A stretch of DNA of 16,602 nt from Leptolinea sp. UBA5366 (GTDB lineage Bacteria; Chloroflexota; Anaerolineae; Anaerolineales; Anaerolineaceae), in assembly GCA_002407845.1 (NCBI GenBank), contig DHPK01000004.1, positions 70,600 to 87,201 of the forward strand. The letters are read 5' to 3'. Both the position numbers and the translations under genes were made by a program. Under the pieces are notes generated by a model. That model saw only the letters and a list, made by a program, of their open reading frames with translations. It was not told the origin of the DNA and made no database searches. Below, one piece after another: positions 1-6,078 of this stretch; the first letter of the stretch is position 1; every line of letters starts with the position of its first letter.

Positions 1-515
1 GAAATAACGTTGTTCCAGTCATCCCCCTCTGTGCAGATCGCGGCATAGGTGATATCCGGGTCGCTGCCTGCCATATCCATTAAGGATTGAATCGCCTGAA
101 TGGTGGAACCGGTGCTGATCACGTCGTCAACGATGACCACTTTTTTCCCCTTGATCAGCGGAATATCTTTTTCGTCAAGGATCAAATGCTGCTCCAGCTG
201 CGTTGTGATCGAGTTGGAAGTTGATTCCAGTGCTCGTCCCATATAGGATTTGTAATTCTTGCGGCAGACAACGTAAGGTTTGCCGGTTCGAACCGAAATC
301 GCGTGGGTGAATGGGATGCTTTTTGACTCTGCGGTCACAAGCACATCGTATGGAATGTGGCTCAGCCGGCGGGCAATTTCAGATGCGCAGGCTTCCACCA
401 GTTCAGTGTCGCCGAGTGTGTTCAGAATTGCGATTTTCAGCCCTGGTTTCACTTCAAACAGTTTTAGCGTTCGCTTGATGCCGGCGAGTTCGATGTCAAA
501 TGTGTCCTGTGTCAT
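1..515 (-). CDS. Purine-type phosphoribosyltransferase (type I PRTase), 3' end outside the window
   Basis: A type I phosphoribosyltransferase, probably acting on a purine base (adenine or xanthine type) with PRPP in the cytosol as part of nucleobase salvage. The translation from the ATG at 515-513 gives 171 visible residues. The PRPP-binding loop is near residues 126-141 (VVIVDDVISTGSTIQA), with the paired Asp and the TGST turn of the family. An upstream segment (AESKSIPF, residues 62-69) resembles the base and pyrophosphate loop region of adenine phosphoribosyltransferases. The start is supported by an AGGAG about 6 bases upstream. The frame is still open at position 1, so the stop codon lies outside. 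The gene follows the ETF-like gene by 51 bases on the same strand and is probably in the same operon. Base specificity is inferred only; it could be an apt-like or xpt-like enzyme. Confidence 0.85.
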   Translation of the reverse strand, partial: MTQDTFDIELAGIKRTLKLFEVKPGLKIAILNTLGDTELVEACASEIARRLSHIPYDVLVTAESKSIPFTHAISVRTGKPYVVCRKNYKSYMGRALESTSNSITTQLEQHLILDEKDIPLIKGKKVVIVDDVISTGSTIQAIQSLMDMAGSDPDITYAAICTEGDDWNNVI

Positions 516-566
516 TGTCTTGCTCCTGATTTAGGAAAATGTCTGGTGATAATGAAAGCCTCGAAA

Positions 567-1211
567 TTATATCATGCCAGGATAATTCTGGATTCCATCC
601 GGCAATTCGCACAGCACTAATTCGCCCTGCCCCGGCGATTCCAGCTGGATGCCTGCGCTCTCGCCTAGATCGAGAATCAGTAGCTGCGGACGGCGGCTGG
701 TGACTGCCTGGTTAACCTCGGCGGAGACGGTGTCCGGCAGCATCAGGTCTTTATTCGACTGCAATTGGAAATCCGGGCAGACAGGCGCAGCTGCCAGCTT
801 AAGCCTTTCTGCGGCTGCAGCAGCGAGGCTGCGGCCATGCGAGGTGTTAGCGAAAAGCAGGACAGACGGTTTATATTCTTCGGCGTAATGGTCAAGCGCG
901 ATCGCTTCCAATGCTGGATTCTTTCCTGCGAACTGTGGATGATCATAGACAAAAATGCGTTCAACGCCAGTGCTGAAAAACTTTCTGGCTCCAGCTGTCA
1001 GACCTGTGCCAATCAGGATCAAAGCGCTTTTAATCCGCATTTTGGGCGCAATTGCATTGGCTTTTTGAATCAAGGGAATGATGCTTGGGGATAAGGTTCT
1101 ATCGTCAGCGAGCTCTCCGATGATCGCGATATCAAGCCAGTCTGTCTTGCTTAGAAGCGACCGAGGCGGTTCAGGTTTGGCGTAAGACTGAATGGAAATT
1201 CTCTTTTTCAT
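567..1211 (-). CDS. Stand-alone electron transfer flavoprotein alpha N-terminal-type domain
   Basis: A 214-residue protein resembling the N-terminal domain of electron transfer flavoprotein alpha (EtfA/FixB). Residues 82-94 (GVERIFVYDHPQF) and 114-137 (KPSVLLFANTSHGRSLAAAA and following) match the ETF alpha N-domain pattern, in which the GRxLAxxxAxRL helix follows the LLFAxT strand. What is missing is the C-terminal FAD-binding domain of about 125 residues that carries the cofactor in genuine ETF alpha. There is also no EtfB partner nearby. The ATG overlaps the stop codon of the upstream methyltransferase by one base (TAATG), behind a GAGGTG at good spacing, so translation is probably coupled. 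ETF activity in the usual sense is unlikely. It might bind AMP or another nucleotide, or act as a partner protein. Function unknown; family call moderately firm. Confidence 0.8.
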   Translation of the reverse strand: MKKRISIQSYAKPEPPRSLLSKTDWLDIAIIGELADDRTLSPSIIPLIQKANAIAPKMRIKSALILIGTGLTAGARKFFSTGVERIFVYDHPQFAGKNPALEAIALDHYAEEYKPSVLLFANTSHGRSLAAAAAERLKLAAAPVCPDFQLQSNKDLMLPDTVSAEVNQAVTSRRPQLLILDLGESAGIQLESPGQGELVLCELPDGIQNYPGMI

Positions 1212-1996
1212 TACTTTTTCACCTCGCGCTGCCGGACAGTTTCGAACATTAGAATTCCGGCTGCGACAGCTGCGTTCAACGATTCCACGCGCTCAGCCAT
1301 TGGGATGAAGATTTTTTCCGATGCGAGCTGCTCAGCCTGTTGACAAATTCCTTCGGCTTCGGAGCCGATGATTAATGCCAGCGGCTGGGTCAGATCGTGG
1401 CGCCAATGCGGCAGCCCGCCTTCCATGTCAGATGCTAGAATTCTGATCTCCGGAAATTGCAGGAAAAATGCGGATATCTCCTGCCACTGCAGCTGTCTGA
1501 AAGGCAGTTTCAGATGCGCTCCCATGCCGGAACGGATAACTTTCGGTGCGTATGGGTCTGCGCACTGGGGGGAGAGCAGCAGCAAGTCAGCGCCAGCGGC
1601 AGCCGCGGTGCGAAAAATAGTTCCCAGATTACCGGGGTCATGAATCGCGTCCAAAATCAGGACGAAATTTGGCTTTTTGGGCAGTTCACCGGCTCGCATT
1701 TCAGCCACCGCCAATATGCCCTGCGGGGTTTCCGTATCAGAGAGCGACTTCATCACTGGGACTGAGACTTCTTCAAATTCGATTTGGGCTGACTGTACCC
1801 GATCCAAAATTGCTCTGGTCCGCTCTGATACCGGCTCAGAAAACAGCACTAGCCGGATTGGTTCGGTTTGTTCCATAGCATCTTCTATCAGGCGCACACC
1901 TTCCATCACATAACAATTACTGGAAAGCCGCTCCTTTTTTTGTGTCAGCAGCTTTCGAACCCATTGAACTTTTGCATTTTGGTTTGAAGTGATCAT
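1211..1996 (-). CDS. SpoU/TrmH (SPOUT) family RNA 2'-O-methyltransferase
   Basis: A 261-residue SAM-dependent RNA ribose 2'-O-methyltransferase of the SpoU/TrmH class, probably acting on 23S rRNA in the RlmB/TsnR manner. All three knotted-fold motifs are visible: motif 1 with Asn123 and Arg129 (DPGNLGTIFR, 120-129), motif 2 (IIGSEAEGI, 209-217) and motif 3 (IPMAERVESLNAAVAAG, 231-247). The N-terminal 100 residues look like the substrate-binding L30e-like domain, including the conserved VMEGVRLIEDA segment. Length is normal for the family. The ATG has an AGGGTG about 5 bases upstream. It heads a minus-strand run with the ETF-like and phosphoribosyltransferase genes. The exact rRNA or tRNA position modified cannot be read from sequence. 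Confidence 0.93.
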   Translation of the reverse strand: MITSNQNAKVQWVRKLLTQKKERLSSNCYVMEGVRLIEDAMEQTEPIRLVLFSEPVSERTRAILDRVQSAQIEFEEVSVPVMKSLSDTETPQGILAVAEMRAGELPKKPNFVLILDAIHDPGNLGTIFRTAAAAGADLLLLSPQCADPYAPKVIRSGMGAHLKLPFRQLQWQEISAFFLQFPEIRILASDMEGGLPHWRHDLTQPLALIIGSEAEGICQQAEQLASEKIFIPMAERVESLNAAVAAGILMFETVRQREVKK

Positions 1997-2012
1997 GCTC
2001 GCACCCTATGAA

Positions 2013-2027
2013 TACCATCTGATGGTA
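2013..2027. promoter_or_regulatory. Perfect 7-1-7 palindrome, candidate operator
   Basis: TACCATCTGATGGTA: two perfect 7-base arms around one central base, in the 56-base divergent gap between the rRNA methyltransferase and rhodanese-lipoprotein genes. It abuts the likely extended -10 of the rhodanese gene, a good position for a repressor. I do not recognise the regulator. Confidence 0.5.
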
Positions 2028-2031
2028 AAAT
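2023..2031 (+). promoter_or_regulatory. Candidate extended -10 promoter for the rhodanese lipoprotein
   Basis: TGGTAAAAT has the TGn extension and five of six bases of a TATAAT element. It would start transcription near 2038 and give a short leader of about 27 bases. No convincing -35 sits at the right distance, as is common for extended -10 promoters. A weaker alternative, TTGAAG (1984-1989) with TATGAA (2007-2012) at 17-base spacing, lies just upstream. Confidence 0.4.
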
Positions 2032-2064
2032 TTCAATCCATTTAGGATAAGAATGCGAGGAAAG

Positions 2065-2469
2065 ATGAAAAAAGGTCTTCACTTTTTTATTGTAATCTAT
2101 CTTGTTTTGATTCTGGTCGGCTGCGTGTCGCAAAAACCAACGCAGAAACCTGAAGCAGCTGTTGTAAACAAGATTAAACCCGAAGCTGCCAAAGAGCTGC
2201 TTGAGGGCGAAAATCCGCCGACACTGGTGGATGTGCGTGAACCGAATGAATTTTCAGACGGTCATATTCCCAATGCGATCAACATTCCGCTGGGTGATGT
2301 GGTGAACGGGGTGAATCAGGCTGGTCTTGCCAAGGATGCGCCGATCATGGTGTACTGCCGCTCCGGTGCACGCAGTGCTGATGCCGCAAGGAAGCTGATC
2401 AATGCCGGCTACACACAAATCTATGATCTGGGTGGGATTATCAATTGGCCGTACGAGACGGTCAAATAA
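2065..2469 (+). CDS. Rhodanese-domain lipoprotein
   Basis: A single-domain rhodanese (sulfurtransferase fold) anchored outside the membrane as a lipoprotein. Counted from the ATG at 2065 (134 residues), a Lys-Lys n-region and hydrophobic core lead to the lipobox LVGC with the lipidated Cys at residue 20. The rhodanese core follows: VDVREPNEFSDGHIPNAINIP (about 55-75) and the active loop CRSGARS with catalytic Cys98. The loop has the six-residue length usual for sulfur rather than phosphate substrates. An alternative in-frame ATG lies 12 bases upstream at 2053, with AGGA 5 bases before it; the chosen start has GAGG 4 bases before it and gives a textbook MKK signal peptide. The role is likely extracytoplasmic sulfane sulfur handling or thiol redox, but the substrate is unknown. 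The gene is monocistronic, ending 18 bases before a terminator. Confidence 0.9.
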   Translation: MKKGLHFFIVIYLVLILVGCVSQKPTQKPEAAVVNKIKPEAAKELLEGENPPTLVDVREPNEFSDGHIPNAINIPLGDVVNGVNQAGLAKDAPIMVYCRSGARSADAARKLINAGYTQIYDLGGIINWPYETVK

Positions 2470-2481
2470 AACCGAGTAAAG

Positions 2482-2514
2482 AAAAAAGAGGCGTTTTCAA
2501 AAACGCCTCTTTTT
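2482..2514. terminator. Bidirectional Rho-independent terminator
   Basis: The GC-richer arm GAGGCG followed by TTTT (2488-2497) pairs with AAAACGCCTC (2500-2509). It is flanked by six A on the left (2482-2487) and a T run on the right (2510-2514). It therefore has a U tract on either strand and sits between the convergent rhodanese and acetyltransferase genes. Confidence 0.92.
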
Positions 2515-2524
2515 GTATCCGGAA

Positions 2525-3112
2525 TTAATTTGATTTCGGCAAGGTAGCGGACGGGACGCTCCGGCTCATATCGTAACCCAGTTCGTAGTAATGATTTGAA
2601 TTAAAGTCAAAAGTTTTTATCAGTTCCATGCCGACTTTACGGGTGTGTGCCGCGTAAGAACGCGGATTGATCTGATTAATGAAAGTGATCATGATCGGAA
2701 AGCGCTCTGCCATCTGGAGGCGCGAGAATTCAAACAGGTTTTCAAAAACACCCTTGCTGCGCCAGGCTTTGTCCAGACAGATCGGTCCATACTGATAAGA
2801 ATTTTCGGTTGACAGCGTTTGACCGAGGTACTGTGTCTTTGGCAGATCAGCGATCATGTGCTGAAACAGCGGCCAGGCAGACCAGAAATCCCAGGATGCA
2901 GCCATGGCATAGCCAATTATCTGGGCGTCAGCGCAGGCAATTGCGAGCCCTTGCTCCTGTGTGATCAAGGCTCGAAACTGATCATCGCTGAAAAGCGTGG
3001 TCACAAACCCATCCGCCTTTTCATCTTCTGGGATTGTCGAAACATGATAGCGCTGCTGCAGGTCACTAATTCCCGGCAGATCTTCAAAATTTGCATTGCG
3101 ATATTGGATCAA
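2525..3112 (-). CDS. GNAT family N-acetyltransferase
   Basis: A 195-residue GNAT-fold acetyltransferase, predicted to move an acetyl group from acetyl-CoA to an unknown amine in the cytosol. The N-terminus (IQYRNANFEDLPGISDLQQ) is a typical beta1-alpha1 opening. The acetyl-CoA-binding segment is around 108-130 (YGPICLDKAWRSKGVFENL), with RSKGVF as a degenerate form of the usual R/QxxGxG/A loop. The tail has YAAHTRKVGMELI (153-165), like the CoA-contacting helix. The start is TTG at 3112-3110, well supported by GGAGG 8 bases upstream; no better ATG lies near it. The gene is alone, convergent with the rhodanese gene and divergent from gpx. Substrate not predictable. Confidence 0.85.
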   Translation of the reverse strand: MIQYRNANFEDLPGISDLQQRYHVSTIPEDEKADGFVTTLFSDDQFRALITQEQGLAIACADAQIIGYAMAASWDFWSAWPLFQHMIADLPKTQYLGQTLSTENSYQYGPICLDKAWRSKGVFENLFEFSRLQMAERFPIMITFINQINPRSYAAHTRKVGMELIKTFDFNSNHYYELGYDMSRSVPSATLPKSN

Positions 3113-3195
3113 AGCGTTTCCTCCGGCTTTTTAATAATTGTAATATATTGCCAGCTGAAAAAATCCCTCTGAAATTTCACTTTATTTCAATCAGA

Positions 3196-3210
3196 TTGTA
3201 CAAATGACAC
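3196..3210 (+). promoter_or_regulatory. Degenerate PerR-like box upstream of gpx
   Basis: TTGTACAAATGACAC matches 10 of 15 bases of the perfect inverted repeat found in the perR promoter, including a complete TTGTA half and an ACA in the other half. It ends immediately before the gpx -35. This is a weak candidate for shared control by the PerR-like protein encoded downstream. Confidence 0.3.
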
Positions 3211-3239
3211 TTGAATCCGGTTTCACAGAATTGTATGAT
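3211..3239 (+). promoter_or_regulatory. Sigma70-type promoter of gpx
   Basis: TTGAAT (3211-3216), a 17-base spacer and TATGAT (3234-3239). Both hexamers differ from consensus at one or two positions and spacing is optimal. Initiation near 3246 would leave a leader of about 75 bases before the gpx start. Confidence 0.75.
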
Positions 3240-3319
3240 TAATTTGAAGCAACATGGAACAATCCTGTTGGCAGAAGGTCTCTGCATCTTTGACAAGGCA
3301 ATTCATGAAGGAGGTATTC

Positions 3320-3817
3320 ATGACGGTTTATGATTTTTCAGTCAATGATGTTTACGGGAACCCGGTTCTACTGCAAACTTATGCAGGAAAAGTGCTCTTG
3401 ATTGTAAATACTGCAACCCGTTGCGGATTGACCCGGCAATATCAGGACTTGCAGAATCTCTATAAAAAATACAATTCTCAGGGGTTTGAGATTCTTGATT
3501 TCCCTTGCAACCAGTTTGCGAATCAGGCGCCCGAATCAGATCTTGAAATCGCAAATTTCTGCCAGCTTAATTACAAAACGACCTTTAAGACTTTTGCAAA
3601 AATTAAGGTCAATGGCAACGGTCAGCACCCGCTCTACCGTTACCTGAAAAAGCAGAAACCAGGTATTTTCGGCTCGATGATTAAATGGAATTTCACCAAG
3701 TTCCTGATCAACCGTCAGGGGATTGTCAGCGATCGTTTTGAGCCCGGAGATACATCCGACCGTTATGAGTCAAAAATCCAGCGATTGCTGTCTGAGGATG
3801 TAACAATTATTCCCTGA
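3320..3817 (+). CDS. Glutathione peroxidase family peroxidase (cysteine form, probably thioredoxin-dependent)
   Basis: A 165-residue cytosolic thiol peroxidase that reduces hydrogen or organic peroxides. Peroxidatic Cys35 sits in NTATRCGLTRQY (30-41), with Cys in place of selenocysteine. Gln65 in FPCNQF and Trp123-Asn124 in IKWNF complete the catalytic tetrad. Cys81 in NFCQLNYKTTF lies where non-animal family members carry the resolving Cys, which in known relatives makes thioredoxin rather than glutathione the electron donor. The start at 3320 has AAGGAGG 5 bases upstream; an in-frame extension to 3254 has no such site and would add residues unlike the family. It has its own promoter at 3211-3239 and lies upstream of perR and rubrerythrin, consistent with a peroxide-defence role. 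Confidence 0.93.
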   Translation: MTVYDFSVNDVYGNPVLLQTYAGKVLLIVNTATRCGLTRQYQDLQNLYKKYNSQGFEILDFPCNQFANQAPESDLEIANFCQLNYKTTFKTFAKIKVNGNGQHPLYRYLKKQKPGIFGSMIKWNFTKFLINRQGIVSDRFEPGDTSDRYESKIQRLLSEDVTIIP

Positions 3818-3821
3818 TCTC

Positions 3822-3850
3822 TTGATAAACTCCCCGAATGGAACTATTAT
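3822..3850 (+). promoter_or_regulatory. Sigma70-type promoter of perR-rubrerythrin
   Basis: TTGATA (3822-3827), a 17-base spacer and TATTAT (3845-3850), a near-consensus promoter. The predicted start near 3857 falls inside the inverted repeat at 3855-3869. The position also argues against translation beginning at the TTG at 3871, which would lie only about 13 bases into the transcript. Confidence 0.82.
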
Positions 3851-3854
3851 AAGT

Positions 3855-3869
3855 TTGTAAAGGTTACAA
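3855..3869. promoter_or_regulatory. Fur/PerR-type operator at the perR start site
   Basis: TTGTAAAGGTTACAA: perfect 6-base arms TTGTAA and TTACAA around AGG. It has the 15-base, 7-1-7 layout and AT-rich outline of the PerR box TTATAATnATTATAA known in Bacillus. It covers the predicted transcription start just after the -10, where bound repressor would block initiation. Autoregulation by the PerR-like protein is the natural reading. Confidence 0.7.
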
Positions 3870-3897
3870 CTTGAGAACTGGAAGGAATAATAGTCCA

Positions 3898-4338
3898 TTG
3901 GAAACGATGAGAGATTTTGGAAGCTTAACGGAGGAGTTGAAGGGCAAGAATGTGCGCCTCTCCCATCAACGGGTGAAAGTGCTGGAATACTTGGATCGCA
4001 ATCGCATCCATCCAACAGCTGATCAAATTTACTGTGCACTGCATGCTGAAATGCCGTCTTTATCACGGACGACAGTTTACAATGCCTTAAATTCATTGGT
4101 CAATGCTGATCTGGTAAAAATGCTTACGATTGAAAGCAACGAAGCCCGTTACGATATTGTCACCGAGACGCATGGTCATTTCAAATGTGAACAGTGCGGC
4201 AAGATTCAGGACTTTCCAATTGATCTGCAGGAGATCAACCCTGAAGGCTTGAAAGGCTGCAAAATTCAGCAGAAAAATGTTTATTTTAAAGGGCTCTGCC
4301 GCGATTGCATCAATCAGCCCGGCAGTGATCATCATTAA
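3898..4338 (+). CDS. perR: PerR-like Fur family peroxide-responsive repressor
   Basis: A Fur-family metal-dependent DNA-binding repressor, most like PerR. The winged-helix half includes LSHQRVKVLEYL and the recognition segment SLSRTTVYNALNSL. Counted from the TTG at 3898, the regulatory-metal residues His38 (HPTAD), Asp86 (RYDIV), His92 and His94 (THGHF) and Asp105 (IQDF) align with H37, D85, H91, H93 and D104 of Bacillus PerR, where Fe-catalysed oxidation of His37 or His91 senses peroxide. The Asp at 105 favours PerR over Fur. The structural zinc site is CEQC (97-100) plus CRDC (134-137). GAAGGA ends 11 bases before the TTG; ATG at 3907 is an alternative start with a poor site. It is followed 21 bases later by rubrerythrin and preceded by its own promoter and operator. 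Confidence 0.9.
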   Translation: METMRDFGSLTEELKGKNVRLSHQRVKVLEYLDRNRIHPTADQIYCALHAEMPSLSRTTVYNALNSLVNADLVKMLTIESNEARYDIVTETHGHFKCEQCGKIQDFPIDLQEINPEGLKGCKIQQKNVYFKGLCRDCINQPGSDHH

Positions 4339-4359
4339 TTAAAAGCAAGGAGAATGAAA

Positions 4360-4851
4360 ATGGAAAGCAAGTCAGTAAAAGATTTAATGGATGCATTTGC
4401 AGGAGAATCCCAGGCGAATCGTAAATATACAGCCTATGCCCGCAAAGCGAAAGCAGAAGGCAAAGTCAACGCCGCCAAATTATTCCAGGCTGCAGCGGAC
4501 GCGGAAACAATCCACGCTCTGAAACATTTCGAGACAGCCGGCAAAGTCGGCTCAACTGCTGAAAACCTGAAAGATGCCGTTGCAGGCGAAACCTATGAAT
4601 ACACTGAAATGTATCCGGCTTTTATCAAGGACGCGGAAGGCGAAAACAATAAAGGTGCGCTCGCATCCTTCAAATTTGCTCTTGGTGCAGAGGAAGTTCA
4701 TGCCCGCTTGTACAAAGAAGCGCTGGAAATGCTCGATTCGACGGAAGAGATCAACTATTATCTGTGCCCGGTCTGCGGCAACATTGAAAAAGTCCGCCCA
4801 GAAAAATGCTTTATCTGCGGCGCTGCCGGTAAAAGCTTCATCGAATACTAA
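4360..4851 (+). CDS. rbr: Rubrerythrin
   Basis: A 163-residue rubrerythrin, a cytosolic NAD(P)H-linked peroxidase of anaerobes that reduces hydrogen peroxide at a diiron site. The ferritin-like four-helix domain shows Glu16 (AGES), ExxH at 49-52 (ETIH), Glu77 and Glu80 (GETYEY) and ExxH at 111-114 (EEVH). The C-terminal rubredoxin-like domain holds its iron with CPVC (136-139) and CFIC (150-153). The start at 4360 has AAGGAG 7 bases upstream; the ATG 6 bases earlier at 4354 would be only 1 base from that site. It follows perR in one transcription unit, so it should be induced when PerR is inactivated. A terminator follows. Confidence 0.96.
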   Translation: MESKSVKDLMDAFAGESQANRKYTAYARKAKAEGKVNAAKLFQAAADAETIHALKHFETAGKVGSTAENLKDAVAGETYEYTEMYPAFIKDAEGENNKGALASFKFALGAEEVHARLYKEALEMLDSTEEINYYLCPVCGNIEKVRPEKCFICGAAGKSFIEY

Positions 4852-4870
4852 TCTATTCTGACTAATAGAA

Positions 4871-4906
4871 AAAAGGACGGCGCTAATCAAAGAGCCGTCC
4901 TTTTTT
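4871..4906 (+). terminator. Rho-independent terminator after rubrerythrin
   Basis: GGACGGC (4875-4881) pairs with GCCGTCC (4894-4900), extended outward by AAAA/TTTT and inward by CT/AG, followed by six T. It closes the perR-rbr unit about 20 bases after the stop codon. Confidence 0.93.
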
Positions 4907-5024
4907 GTCTTCCCGGATCATGTTCCCCTGAATTAATCTTTAAAAATGTCTTGCTATTCTGGAATCAAATAAAATTGAAGATAGGTGGAAAAATTTGTAT
5001 CTTTTCTCTGAAAGAGAGGATCCA

Positions 5025-5438
5025 ATGAAGATGCCGGAAAAGATTGACGGGCAAATGCTGAGCCCGTGCGGAGTGAACTGCATGGTGTGTTCGGCTCACG
5101 TAAAAACCGTAAATCAGTGCGTTGGCTGCCGAATTGAAGGACTCAAACCTCCCCGCTGCCTGAATTGTGCCCGAAAGCGTTGTGCTGAGGCGCAGCAAGT
5201 AACCTATTGCATTGAATGCCCGAAATATCCCTGCCAGCGGATCAAGCCGCTCAACCGCCGTTATTTGGAACGGTATAAGGTCGATCTGCAGGAAAATGCA
5301 CGCATCGCCGTTCAGCATGAGGTGGAAAACCTGATGGAGCTGGAGCAGGCACGTTGGCGCTGCTCGGCGTGTCAGGGCATTATTTCACAGCACGACGGCG
5401 AATGCAGCGAGTGCGGACAAGTGAGAACGGAAGGATAA
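5025..5438 (+). CDS. DUF3795-type cysteine-rich protein with C-terminal zinc ribbon
   Basis: A 137-residue protein rich in cysteine: 15 Cys, of which 11 are in the first 70 residues. The opening LSPCGVNCMVCSAH (12-25) and the following CVGC, CLNC, CIEC and PKYPC motifs match the DUF3795 pattern, a family of unknown function thought to bind metal or an Fe-S centre. A second metal site at the end, CSAC (113-116) and CSEC (127-130), looks like a zinc ribbon. AGAGAGGA ends 4 bases before the chosen ATG; the TTG at 4995 lacks a site, and ATG 5031 is another option. One base separates it from the GyrI-like gene, so the two are probably co-translated. No membrane segment is seen. Function not known. 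Confidence 0.85.
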   Translation: MKMPEKIDGQMLSPCGVNCMVCSAHVKTVNQCVGCRIEGLKPPRCLNCARKRCAEAQQVTYCIECPKYPCQRIKPLNRRYLERYKVDLQENARIAVQHEVENLMELEQARWRCSACQGIISQHDGECSECGQVRTEG

Positions 5439-5439
5439 A

Positions 5440-6066
5440 ATGGATTTCAAAAAAGCATACAAAGATCTCTATCTGCCAAAAACGACCCCGATGCTGATTG
5501 AAGTGCCAGAAATGGTGTTCGTGATGTTCAACGGGCGCGGCAATCCGAACGACCCGCAGGGAGAATATCCGCTGGCTCTCGCGCTGCTCTACGCCTTGTC
5601 CTACACGATAAAAATGTCAAAGATGGGTTCGGAAAAGATCGCTGGCTATTATGATTACATCGTCCCGCCGCTTGAAGGACTGTGGCAGCTGCCGGGCGGA
5701 AAGTCGGATGGGATTATTGATAAAGATGCTCTCACGTGGATTTCTCTGATCCGCCAGCCTGAATTTGTCACGCAGGAAGTCTTCGATTGGGCGTGCGAAA
5801 GCGTCCATCGGAAAAAAGGGCTTGATCCGGCTAAAGCGCGCCTTCAAAAGATGACTGAGGGCTTATGCGTTCAGTGTATGCACATCGGATCTTATGACGC
5901 AGAACTTGAGACAATCGCGCGGATGAATCAGTTTGTTGAAGCTCAAGGCTTGGCGCATGATTTCTCGGAGTCCCGCCGCCATCATGAAATCTACCTCTCG
6001 GATCCGCGAAAAACCGACCCTGAAAAATTAAAAACAGTGATTCGGGTGCCGGTTCGAAAAGCCTGA
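5440..6066 (+). CDS. GyrI-like small-molecule-binding domain protein
   Basis: A 208-residue protein of the GyrI-like family (related to the effector domain of MerR/AraC-type regulators and to uncharacterised COG4832 proteins). Typical features are the early strand with EVPEMVFVMFNGRGNPNDP (21-39), the helix LALALLYALSYTIK (45-58) and the strand YYDYIVPPLEGLWQ (70-83). The second half repeats this type of segment (EGLCVQCMHIGSYDAE, then the long helix). There is no DNA-binding helix-turn-helix. In the family this fold binds small, often hydrophobic or cationic ligands, and some members hydrolyse cyclopropanoid or other toxins; the ligand here is unknown. The start has AAGGA about 5 bases upstream, next to the DUF3795 stop codon. 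It converges on the radical SAM gene with only 12 bases between and no terminator seen. Confidence 0.88.
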   Translation: MDFKKAYKDLYLPKTTPMLIEVPEMVFVMFNGRGNPNDPQGEYPLALALLYALSYTIKMSKMGSEKIAGYYDYIVPPLEGLWQLPGGKSDGIIDKDALTWISLIRQPEFVTQEVFDWACESVHRKKGLDPAKARLQKMTEGLCVQCMHIGSYDAELETIARMNQFVEAQGLAHDFSESRRHHEIYLSDPRKTDPEKLKTVIRVPVRKA

Positions 6067-6078
6067 CCCGGCAGGACA

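Noticed and set aside
2009..2036. Minus-strand promoter for the rRNA methyltransferase (TTGAAA at 2036-2031, TATTCA at 2014-2009)
   Set aside because: The -10 matches consensus at only about three positions, and transcription would start within a few bases of the AUG, cutting into its ribosome binding site.
3871..3897. TTG at 3871 as the start of perR, giving a 155-residue protein
   Set aside because: The predicted transcription start near 3857 leaves only about 13 bases of leader, and the possible AAAGG site overlaps the operator. The added residues (RTGRNNSP) are not family-like.
6067..6078. Terminator between the convergent GyrI-like and radical SAM genes
   Set aside because: Only 12 bases lie between the stop codons and there is no hairpin with a T run, so the two transcripts probably overlap.
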